In this document: piece after piece, positions 11,761-22,212 of the stretch
Layout of the letters: the number at the start of each line of letters is the position of its first letter
Position numbering within the stretch: position 1 is the first letter of the stretch
Assembly: GCA_029891345.1 (NCBI GenBank)
Contig: CM056995.1
Coordinates: 215,454,547 to 215,518,546 of the forward strand
Length of the DNA stretch: 64,000 bases
From: Dryococelus australis
Taxonomy: Eukaryota; Arthropoda; Insecta; Phasmatodea; Phasmatidae
Reading direction: 5' to 3'
Translations under genes and position numbers: made by a program
Notes under the pieces: model-generated
What the model saw: only the letters and a program-made list of their open reading frames with translations
Databases searched by the model: none
Told to the model about the DNA's origin: nothing

Positions 11761-12966
11761 CAGTGGAAACTCTGTAATACAAAACTGAAGGGACCTAATA
11801 TTTTGCCCTTTGTATTAATGAGGTTTGTAGTAATAGGTGTAGGTAGGCCTAATCCCAAAAAAAAAATCTACAAATGCTACCATTGAATTTTGCAGACAAT
11901 AAATAAATCATAAGTTATTTATCTTAGTTTCCACACAAAATGATTAAAGCAGTTAGAAGTATTCTCTGATCACATGTAATAAATATAGTTCAGATCATTA
12001 AAAAAATAAAAAAAATAAAAAGTTTGTATCTTATAATTAGGTATGCCAGACAGTGGTAAATAAAACAACTCAAAATCTGTAAATAAAATCACACAAAAGT
12101 GGTGTTGAATATGGTCATAAAATTTACAAGGTGGTTCCAAAATGTAGTGTAAAAATTTACAAAAACTGGAAAACATTTTAATTTCTAAATTACTCTCACG
12201 AGCACCTTCATATATACATTTTCACATAAGTGTTATCAACTCATATTCACAGCTATGAAAGAAAAATCTTTTATTTGCAGCCCTGCCTTTGAGTGATATG
12301 ATGACAGCATTATTTCAATGTTCTCTACTTTTAAATTTGTGTGCAAATTTGTCAAAATGTTGCCAAAAGAAGAAAAAGTTTGTTCACTGTCCATAACAAG
12401 TAGCGTATTTGCACTGAAATAAAATTATTGCGTGCAGCAAATTTTTTTGAAAATGAGCACTAAAATTAGTATTTCAAAGTGCAACACAAAACACAGAATA
12501 ACATTAGGCTTTACCTGTGGGTAATTTTTGTTGACCAGTAAGAGGATTGGCTTGTGTTTTTATTGATGTTTTAGTCTATGCTGGGTTTGGCCTAACCACT
12601 ATTTGAGGTTATGCGCATCAACACTCACTCGTGAATTGGTTTGTAATAATTCAATAACTACGGAACATAATAATACTGAAATTACAGAAATTATTAACCT
12701 AGCTTTTCAGATGTAGAACTGTTTTCACATTCCTGCGATAACAAACGCAAATCTTTACACGAGCACTGAAAAGTTATGCTGTATTTTTAATATAAATTAC
12801 TTAAGACCAAGGCACATAAATACGTGTTTACAGGTTAAACGGCGACATAAAGTTCACTTCCTATTTATTTTATTTGGGCAGAACACTGCATAGCCGTAAA
12901 TGTGTAAACAAACGAGTCGCGCACAGTATTGATACGCGTTTGCAGAATCTCGAACTCGATTTGGAG

Positions 12967-13011
<45 letters not shown>

Positions 13012-13317
13012 ATATATAATATATATAAACACTTCATTCTCGCAGTGATGTTTATTGTGGAAAAAATCTTTTGTTTAACCAATTTTATAGTGTTTTCGCG
13101 GGTATCGTGTAATTGTAATTCAGTTTAACCGATAAAATAACAATGGTACATTCTGTGAATGGTCACGAGGTTACTTCGTACTACATAGTAACAAATATTT
13201 CATATTAACCGTTCGTTTTAACATTGAATTTCCTATCTCAACCTTTGGGGGAATTCAAATGGTTTGTACTAACGCGAATTTTGCATTAAGCTATATTTTA
13301 CTAACAAGGTTTCACTG
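11761..13317. mobile_element. pogo/Tigger-like non-autonomous element
   Basis: The left end CAGTGGAAACTCTGTAATAC is preceded by TA. The right end reads CAAGGTTTCACTG followed by TA. The ends share the CAGTG start and imperfect TIRs typical of pogo-type Tc1/mariner elements, and the TA target duplication is at both edges. No transposase frame is visible in the 1.56 kb interior, which also holds a TA microsatellite and poly-T-like tracts. An old deletion derivative is likely. Confidence 0.6.
12970..13028 (+). repeat. (TA)n microsatellite
   Basis: About 58 bp of TA dinucleotides with one or two phase breaks. Confidence 0.95.
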
Positions 13318-13319
13318 TA

Positions 13320-14058
13320 TTATTTCTGTAGGTCACATCTGCTTCTCTAGAGTGCTTTGTAACATCGCGGAACTGAAATACAGTTTTTCATTAGGTACCT
13401 GAGAACATACCTAGGGCTGTATTCATAATTTTGGATGGAGGTTGTATGATTGCACCTCAGTGTAAATATCAACATTGAGTTAGTCAGAAATGAGTTTTTA
13501 TTCGCAGCATGACAATCTGAACACGTAGGTATTTGAGAAAAGCTATTAAAGTATTTTGTATGTAGACCTTCAATACTTAACATTTGAGTTACTAAATGAA
13601 AGTTAGGCCTATTAAAATTACTGAAATTAAGTAACATTTGCTTAAATATTATTTTGGTTATTATATACTTTAACATCCTGAGAATTATAACCACCATAAA
13701 AGTATCAGGCTGTACAGAGTGAGTTGTCATATCATACCATAAAGTTGAATTATGTATATACGTCATAGTCTATACGTAAGAATGTATACTGTATTTGAAA
13801 AGGGGAGGGGGATCTTGGTATTTGGTGTTCGTGGAAACCATGCTAAATTTTTGTGTTTACAAGAACTTACTTTAGGTAAGTGTGACAAGATTAGTTGTCA
13901 TTAATATATTTTCAGTATATTCAAAAACAGTAAAATATCTTTTATTCATTTGACAGTCAAAATACAATTTAATTTTCGTGCATCTCGGTTACAAATTTCT
14001 TGCTAGGTAAAAAAATTATCAATTTATAGATACTGGTTATTAGTCATTTACATGGAAA
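13320..14058. other. AT-rich stretch, nothing recognised
   Basis: A 139-codon minus-strand frame (13347-13766) is open but shows no domain, no splice-bounded exon and AT-driven composition. I regard it as chance. A poly(A) run closes the stretch near 14054-14074. Confidence 0.4.
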
Positions 14059-14074
14059 AAAAAAAAAAAAAAAA

Positions 14075-14330
14075 GGGTGATTGTTGCCAACCTGCAACTT
14101 TTTGAACAGCCTTTCACATCTTCTAAAAGTCATTTGGGAGGAGGCACATGCAGTTTGTTTACAAACACAGGCAGTCATATGTTTGTTTACAACTGTTTAC
14201 AATACTGGCAGTCACATGCAGTTTGTTTGCAAACAGTTACCTTCAATGACAGTTCAGCTGTGGCATAAGGCTGATGCCATTAGCACTACTTTCCTAGAAC
14301 TGTCTAATTTGAGACCACTTATATGAAATG
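14075..14330 (-). repeat. repeat with TTGTTTACAA-type internal repeats
   Basis: The minus-strand start (TATTGTCCATTTCATATAAG, complement of 14306-14330) is identical to 9016-9035 and continues GTGGTCTCAAATT in both places. The sequence also contains three loose copies of a GCAGTCA(T/C)ATG-cagTTTGTTTACAA unit (14146-14245). It sits directly against the next repeat piece without an obvious border. Confidence 0.5.
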
Positions 14331-14775
14331 GACAATAGGTTGGAATGGTAATCTACATTGATCATAGCATTTGTTTATACTCATTGTTTTCTTCATAGCT
14401 GTTTCACAATGATACAGTGCGGCCGTGCTACGTTTTTATAACTGTCAAAATTTAGTGAACTTATGTTCTGTATTCTGAATGCAAGTACATATTTTGATTT
14501 TTTACTTGCCTTGTGTTTACAACCGGTATTTCATATTTATTTTACGTGTTTTGTGTGTGTACAATCTGTGAAAACGACAAACGCAAAACATTCAACAGAA
14601 TAATAAATTCATATTTCGTCAGGTAGCGAAAAATTTGCTATTGTCGTTTTTCATCTGGCATAAACAATTCCCACATTTCCTCTATCTGACTTAATCCAGA
14701 AAAAAATGTAATGTTTTTCTAAATAAAAATTTGTAAGCTTTCTTAGTTCGAAAATTGACATGTGAGTATTGCACA
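14331..14775 (+). repeat. GATAC-family inner segment, inverted relative to copy 1
   Basis: It aligns with the reverse complement of 1285-1715 through GATCATAGCATTTGTTTA, TGCTACGTTT, AACTGTCAAAATTTA, ATTCTGAATGCAA, the ACAATCTGTGAAAACGAC-like block and TTTCTTAGTTCGAAAATTGA. The two copies are 12.5 kb apart in opposite orientation. Confidence 0.75.
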
Positions 14776-15130
14776 TTTCCCAAGTTTTAAATGTCATAAT
14801 TTTTCAATTTGTCATTGCAGAATAGGGATTTTGTATATTAGAACGTGAATTTTTATCTTAAATTAATGTATATTTCAGCCAAGGCAAGAAATAAGTATAT
14901 TTTTACTTTGCATGTCATACTAAGCAAACACATTTCTCTAGTGGAAATCATAGTTTCTGGTCTGAAACACTGAACAAATGTTACATTTTATTAAATTTCA
15001 TTTTGAAATTATGGCAATTTTATTACTTGAAATTAAGTGTGAATGTTAGAAAATTAGTGTGTGCGATATTGCAGCTGGCAGCGTACACGTGTTTTAATAG
15101 TTTTTATTCATTTTACTGATTGGAAACTTT

Positions 15131-15174
15131 AAAAGTTGGCAAGTATGTATGTATGTATGTATGTATGCATGTAT
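15131..15174 (+). repeat. hAT-type right terminal motif plus (GTAT)n
   Basis: AAAAGTTGGCAAGTAT is the inverse of the TIR used by the hAT element at 22213-25148 (also ending AAAAGTTGGCAAGTAT). It runs straight into about seven GTAT units. See 8085-8100 for a possible left partner. Confidence 0.6.
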
Positions 15175-16600
15175 ACATGACCAACAGATAAGTTAGAATA
15201 ACACTGACAAAATAAGTAGGAACTAAATAGGACTACACAACAAAGAAACACACTGAAACACAGCAGTGGTACTAGACATGACAGAATACAAGCCAGATAT
15301 GCTGTAGTCAAGAATATATATACGTAAAGCCAGAAATATCCATGAAGGAATAGAGTAGAGTAAAACAGGACAGCAAGCTAAATGCGGAAAACTAATATAC
15401 TATTATATGTATACGAAAACTATATATACCCACCAAAGACGACACAGGCTAGTTATCAACTTACACAAATAAAACTACGAAGAAACTCGCTCAAACACGG
15501 TAGTTTTTCCAAAACTGACAGAATGAGATGTTTTGGGAACTGCTATCTGTTGAAGTCTTCAGGCAGCAACACAAGAACACAAGTGCAAAATTTTTCTGTA
15601 GCAGTCAATGACATTCGAGCTGTCTTTCAAAAATCCGTAAACCAGATACGCCTTCGGTCATCAACTACTGCAATTCTGCATGTTAGAAACTGTTAAAATA
15701 TTTACTTAAAATTGTTGAACCTCTCACAGGCCAGATACCAACTTTTGTCAAAGACTGGTCATTTTATTTCCATGGCCAAAACATTGGAAATAGCAAGCAC
15801 CGACATCTTGGTGAGTTTGTGTCCAGGGGGCGTATGCTTGAAAAACCACTCGTCTGTTCGTATACGAGGTACAAAGCAGGAAGAGATCCTAACTTACGTA
15901 ACATTAAATTCCGTGCTGGAAATACTCTATCGTAAGCAGAGCTTAAACAATTGCTGAGTGGTCAGAACCCAAGCGGCTAGCACTGGGATCGAAGCTTGGA
16001 CAATCTGGTCAGTTCTGAGCGACTGTCGTTAGAAGTGAAGACTGGTCTGGAGATGCAGACTGTCTCCTTTTATTATATTAATTTGGGTCACTGCCCGGCG
16101 CTGATTGACTGGTGCCACGCACTAAGGCAAGGGGCGGTCGTGGAAGGGGGGTTTGCGAATGCATGGCTTTCTTATTTGAGATGTCACCGTCCAGTTGGGT
16201 GGGGAAGAGAAGCAAACTATAATCCAACTGCTAGTGCTATCTAGCGGGGAGTAAAAGAATTTGTTGCCTTTAAGCATTGTTACGGTGGGCCAGAGAAAAG
16301 AACAATCTGAACGTTGGGGCAAATGGAAAAGCAAACTGACCTAAGGATGGAGCGGAAGTCGTCTAATATCCATTGTTGAAAATGACGCTGGCTTCAGCGC
16401 ACACAAGCTATTTTCATTGCATCTACAATCACCGCTAGTTTCCCAGAATATGCCACCCAGTAAGAAAATTTTACAGAATCAAATCAAACTTGTGAATGCC
16501 GAAAATCGGAACACAATAATTCTTCGATTCAAGAAAGAATCTGTGGAATCGAGGAATCAATAATCAAATTGTCCCATCACTACTTTTTAATAATATCTGT
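15175..16600. other. mosaic of unidentified repeat sequence
   Basis: Two adjoining plus-strand frames (15382-15696 and 15712-15957) lack known domains. The part at 15960-16360 is GC-rich. On the minus strand it reads AATATAATAAAAGGAGACAG followed by a leader, much like an LTR promoter. The right edge (16505-16592) carries paired GATTC/GAATC words ending TTGTCCCATCACTACT, a form common at hAT-type ends. I cannot assign a family. Confidence 0.35.
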
Positions 16601-17330
16601 GTGGACTATAGTTCTTGTGGTTATTATTTTACATTGTTAACATATTTGTTATACATGATATAGCACATTAAACATAATACACTTTAATATTTTGCAGAGA
16701 CTATGTTTAACCCTGTTATAACTGTGGGGGAAAGAACTAACCTCTTGTTATTAATGTCTGTTGTGTTATTTTGTTAAAAGGACTGCCTTAGTTGGAATTA
16801 AAATTTAAAACTAAAAGACACAGTAAATTAAAGCACACAACTTGTGTCATTTATTGTACGTACCAACGACAAACTTAAGATAGTGGTGAACATGCACACA
16901 AAAAGGCAGACTGTAACTTTTATTCCGCTCGTATTTATATGCATTCGAACTATTGTTTTCTAGGTTTGTTTTATTATTTATTTTAATTTATCTAGCTGGG
17001 GTTGTGGCTACATTGAAATCACAGAAAGGTAAGCACATTGCACAATTGTGTTCAATCATGTAGGGCAAGATTGCAGCAACATGTAAATTTAACGTGTCCT
17101 ATATTAACAATCACATACACTGGTCCAATAATAGTGTTACTGTATATATTTGTAGTACTGTACAAGTTATTGATGGATTATCATCTTGCGTGGTTTGGTT
17201 AAAAACTTTGTATAAAAATTTGGAATTATAATACTAATGTTTAATCACAAAGCTTAAAGTTTTAAAAATGTACCATATTAAGAGGAACCAAATGTTTCAT
17301 TTATGCAGATTTATACATTTTTTTCCCCAG
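16601..17330. other. probable last intron
   Basis: AT-rich DNA without frames or known repeats, ending in the pyrimidine tract and acceptor TTTTTTTCCCCAG at 17330. Confidence 0.4.
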
Positions 17331-17369
17331 GGTGACCCAACAAGCACAGAGAAGTGTCGCCTGATGTGA
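17331..17369 (+). CDS. candidate terminal exon with CaaX box
   Basis: After a strong acceptor (ATTTTTTTCCCCAG), GGT begins a 12-codon frame, G-D-P-T-S-T-E-K-C-R-L-M, ending at TGA (17367-17369). Phase 0 fits the preceding candidate exons. The last four residues, Cys-Arg-Leu-Met, fit the CaaX pattern for prenylation. A terminal Met is typical of farnesyltransferase substrates, although Arg at the first a position is unusual. If correct, the product would be a membrane-attached protein. Family unknown. The exon is very short, so the case rests on the acceptor, the phase match and the long TE-poor stretch that follows. Confidence 0.5.
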   Translation, partial: GDPTSTEKCRLM

Positions 17370-20330
17370 AGTTCGAGTTTGCCCCCGCGGCTTAATATCT
17401 CAGACAAGCCATGAATGTGTAGTGTCTACTCATGGTGCTTCCTGTAAAATACAGACAGTGTGTGTTTTACAGTTCTCAATATAAAGACGCGACTTTTCCA
17501 TGTGTCGTGTGTATAGATAGACAGAACACTTACTATATGATGTGTTGTTAATGTTTAAGCTTGAGAGTTGTCATTCAGCAATTTTAGCATTTTCACTCTG
17601 CTAGTTTAATTGTGGAGAAAAATGTTCAGGACAGACATTGTAAATGATGTGATCAAAATTTTTGGTGTAATTAACTCCTTGAACGTGGTGTTTGTGTGCG
17701 TGTTTATAGTTGAAAGTATATTATGCAGCACAGGTTAAATTAATTTAAATGTTGTGCTGTACAAATTTTTTTACAAGTGTAAGTTAAACAATTTTATGCA
17801 GTCATTCACTGTACATAACAGATGTTAAAATTTTTGTAGTGAGGTGTTTAACATTACAGAATGAAAACTAGTTATTATAACATTAACCGTAGAACAATAA
17901 GATTCATGTAACTGTAATCAAAAATAATTGCTGCTCTTGTTGCACATAATTCACTTGCATTGGTGTGTTGACATGTTTGGTGTATATGATTAAAAAGTGT
18001 TTGTTACCCACTGGTTTGAGTTTTGAAAGCAAGTTTGCCTTGGATGTCATGGCTTGAATGTTATTTTAAGTTATTTTGTTAAGTGTGCGCTGATGCCACT
18101 GAAGTATGTTTATAGTGTTACTGTGAAACGTTGTCTATCTGCATTTATATGTTTTAATTTTAATGTTGATATTGTGTGTGCGTATGTGTGGTAAATAATT
18201 GATGATAAAGATCTTCAGAAGTACCAGCAGTTAAAAAATAATTTTAACTGGAAGTTCTGTTATTTTGTGTGTATGCACGTGTGTTGTGCATACATGCACT
18301 TGTGTTCTGTGCTTGTACTTCATGGGCATCAAATGATTTTTCAGAAGTTCCATCCATTTTCATTAACAGATTTTTGAATTCTTATTTTATCATTGCTGGT
18401 AGAATTGGTGCATAATGAATGCTGTAGGTATTCTGAAGTGCAGATGTGTTGTAAATATTGTATTGGCATAAGTGTAAGGTAGATATAACATCTAAATTGA
18501 GGGCTTTTATGTAGTCACCAATGGTGTCTGTTACATGTGGTAAAATAAGCATGGGAAAAAAAAATGAAAAATCTAGATTAGTAACTTTTTTTTTTTTTCG
18601 ATTGCCCCTAAGAAATTTCTGCTGTTCACTGTGGTTATTAATTCAGAGAATACCATAAAATGACATGGTATTTGTTTACCATAGGTTTTTATTTTTAAAT
18701 AAACAAAACTGCAGTGATATTTCACATTGTTGTATAACTGTATTATTGAGTAAAAACTGTAAAACAGAGTAATATAACTTGTCACAAGAATTTTTTTCTT
18801 CCTACAAGTTTTAGATTTTTACAGATTGGTAGTGTTTAAAGATTAATTTTAAATTCATGTAACAGTAACATAAGGTATTGTAACAACTGTATACAAGTTA
18901 GACTTGTGTGATAACCGAAATGTTTAACTGTGCATTGGTTTTACCTCCTACAAGTGTTCTGTTTGGAAAAATGATACGTAGTATGAATTTTTTTATGTAG
19001 TATCTTTAAACATTTTGCTGCTGGTTTAAATGATAGTTGTGGTTACTCTGACTATTGAGAATTCACAGTTTTGTAGTGTACAAAACTGTATTCTCCAAAA
19101 AAGTTTTAGTGAAGGTCTTGATGTATGGAGTCCTCAAACAATGCATAGTTAATTATCACAGTTAAAGTGATGATAGTCACGAGTGTTTAGGCCTAAGTGT
19201 AAATTTCAGTGTTTGTCAATATTTTTAACTTCTGCTTGGAAGAAAACAATGTAACCTTGGTTATGGTGTTACACAAAAGGGCACATTAACATTTTTGGTA
19301 TTAGTGTATGTGTTTAAGCACAGGCCTACATTTTTTTTGTAACTTCAGTAGCAGATACGATTGTTAGTTGCATACCATCCCTGAAGTAAAATAGCTCAGT
19401 TTTTAGAATTATTTTTTTGCACATTTGCGTTCAGGTACTTGCCATTTTTTATAATTATTCCAAAAATAGTGGTTCTGGGGACGTAATTAATGTGTCTAAC
19501 ATGTTTGCTTCTTGCTGTTTATGAAAAAAAATAATTATGTGGTCACCTACAAAATATATCAATACAGGAAGTGTATTTTATTTGAAAATACTATATGATT
19601 TGTTTTAGTAAGTTTTGGTTTGTGAAACACTGCCACTTGTGTGATAACATAAATTTTATGATAATTCTTTTTGGAGAACAGCTAACAAAGTAGGGTAATC
19701 GTAGTAATCATCACAGATTTGATGCTGAGCTGAAAAAACTGCAAACAGTTTTGATTGCCGAGAATGTTGGTAAACGATGTTTACTGTCTGTGTGAAAGCA
19801 TTATGCAGTTGTTTACTGCTCTCCTTGAATTGGTACAGCTCAATTGTTTGGGTGCTGTATGGATAATTTAGTTGATCAGTACAAAAATTGAACTGCCTGT
19901 TGTGACAAGTTACGATTTATGTGGGCTGGAAGCATCCTCCATCTCTTTTTCCTGAAAAGAAATCGACAACTTCTGTTGATTCGAAAGAAGGTATTGCTGT
20001 TTCATTTTGCTCTGTACAGCAGACCATGCAAAATGCCCACGTTTTTACCGTCAGTAAAATCCAAAATCTTGTGTCCTCAAAATTCTAATGTTGATTATTT
20101 TTTTGGTATTGATTTTCTGCACAATTTGTAAGTGACCTGGTGCTGGTTGGTCATGGAAGGAGTTCACCTAAACATTTTTGTTCACAAATGGAAAATGGAT
20201 AATAGAGAACATTTAATACAAATGTGTTGTTTTGTAAGGAAATAACATTGAAATGTTTATGCACAACTACTTCAAATGCTTTGTTCTCGAGATTGAGCAA
20301 AATATTTCAATAAAAGTATATTAAACACAT
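17370..20330 (+). other. probable long 3' UTR
   Basis: Nearly 3 kb after the stop codon holds no transposon motif, while almost every other kilobase here has one. It is T-rich on the plus strand, as many insect 3' UTRs are, and has no coding frame of note. It ends near a canonical AATAAA. Confidence 0.5.
20309..20314 (+). promoter_or_regulatory. candidate polyadenylation signal
   Basis: AATAAA followed within 30 bases by ACATTAACATTGTTTTAATT. It is placed where the TE-free 3' UTR-like region ends. Other AATAAA words exist in this AT-rich DNA, so the choice is tentative. Confidence 0.4.
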
Positions 20331-20624
20331 TAACATTGTTTTAATTAATAGTCGTTTTGGGGAGTCAATTTTACTACATTTTAAGGCAGGGCTTGCTACC
20401 AGACTTGAGGTTGAAAACTAAATTCCTATTTATAAAAATCCTGTAAATTGAAAATATTGATAAATTAAAGAAAATAAGTGCACATGAAGGTAACGTTTAC
20501 ATTTCTAACAATAGTTTTTGTTTTGAATGCAACCCACAAGTTTACATATAACAATCGTATACAAAAATTATCCTTCCTATTTTTTTTTTTTTTTTTTTTT
20601 TTTTTATCAAAAGAGCAATATGCA

Positions 20625-20765
20625 GTGAAACCCTGTTGAGAAGTTTCCACTCGAGATGATTTCCTGCTTAAAAGGTTGAATAATTTTGCACTGTGTCTAT
20701 ACCCACGTATGTAATTTTTCTCTTTTAAGAAGTTTTCCTGGTTAATAAGCATTGCAGTATTTCGG
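20625..20765 (+). mobile_element. pogo-like element end fragment
   Basis: CAGTGAAACCCTGTTGAGAAG is a pogo-type terminus. The inner AAGTTTTCCTGGTTAATAAGC is shared base for base with 58302-58322, and GAGAAGTTTCC also recurs there. Both are fragments of one family. A poly(T) run of about 26 lies just before (20580-20606). Confidence 0.55.
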
Positions 20766-22204
20766 CGTGTAAAGGCAGCACATTTTTACAAAAAAAATGA
20801 CTACAGAAAGTGAGTGTGACTTATATACGAGATATTGGCAAAACAATTTGTACACCAAAACATGTTTAGACATTTATCAACATACTATATTTAATGTTTT
20901 AACTTAGTTTCAAAGGAAGTTGGAAGGAAGGGAGGGAAGGGAATAGAAGTGGTGGGGGGAAAAATAGATTTCACTTATGCAATTATTTGTTCATTCGTGC
21001 TAATAAACAAAATACAGAACCTTCATCCTGCATGTGTAATAGAAAATTTGGAAAATTTTGGGCCAATTTTGACCCACTCCAAACCCCTATGCCCCCAAAC
21101 TGTTCATCTTCAATCATCTCTAGTGCATACAAAACCAGTTTTTAAATTAAATATAAATACGCATGTATATTTTAATACCTGGATGCCTCCTAATTAATTT
21201 GATACCAAAAAAGGCCTAAACACAGCATGACATGGCCATTGAAGGTGTGTGAAAAGATTTCACTATGTTTGGAATGTGTGAGTACTTGAAATTTTGGGTA
21301 CAATCTCGAGTTTCGTAATTACTTGACTCGAAATCGTATCATTTTCTCAAGCTCGCAAAATCTTGTTTTTGGGAGGGGGGGGGGGGTGGAAGTGAATACT
21401 ACTATTTCATCCTGAAGAATACAAGAAAGAAAGCCTCGTTTTGTATGCATCATAAAATAAACAACTGGCCAGATGGCAGGCAAAGTTTGGGAATTTTCCA
21501 TTGGTGCATATACCCGAATTATCACTTCATGTGCACTCGGTAACATTCACCCTACAACTTTGTGCATCTTTTATGCATATGTGAAAGAAATGCGAGCATT
21601 ACCGATTTGTAGTCTCCCGGAAAATTCGCAAATGCGAAATAACAATTACAAAATCTGATAAGTTGCACTATTCACTATAAATTATGATTTAGCAATAAAT
21701 GGGAAAAACTTCTGTAACTGCATCAAATTCTTCACAAATGTCTTTCATTGTGTTAGTTTTCATTGTAAATAAAAGATTGATCTTTTTTGAATTAAAAATA
21801 CTTTTGGACTGTCTTTCTATTCACGGAAAACGTATCGTAAACATTTTCTTTTTTCGGACATCAAAGATATGAGACATGCAAGCAGCACTCAACCCAAAAT
21901 GGCTCGCCGCATCGAACCTAGCGCTAGCAGTGTAGGTTTTGATGAAAAATATGAACATGTGCATAGCGAAACGGTTCAAAGTCATTGTGTTACGTGTCGT
22001 GTACGAACATCTTCGGCATGAAGATATGTAGGAAATGGTGCAATTTTATTTTAGGTTGTCTAGGAACATCTTCCACGTGTAGACTGAAGCCAATAGCACG
22101 TTTTTATTTTGTGTACATAAAGCCTTCAACCAATAGAATTAAAGGAGCACAGAAAAACGAGCATTTGTTTGAAAATATAATTTCCATAAGTAGTAGAAGT
22201 AAAC
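20766..22204. other. intergenic DNA, nothing recognised
   Basis: AT-rich with a GGAAGG-rich patch (20918-20945), a G run (21373-21387) and small frames without domains. Confidence 0.4.
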
Positions 22205-22212
22205 AAGTAACC

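Noticed and set aside
11970..12176. 68-codon minus frame inside the pogo-like element as a transposase remnant
   Set aside because: No helix-turn-helix or DDE motif. The composition is that of AT-rich filler.
13347..13766. 139-codon minus-strand open frame
   Set aside because: AT-driven composition and no recognisable motif. It is not bounded by splice sites and no neighbour supports it.
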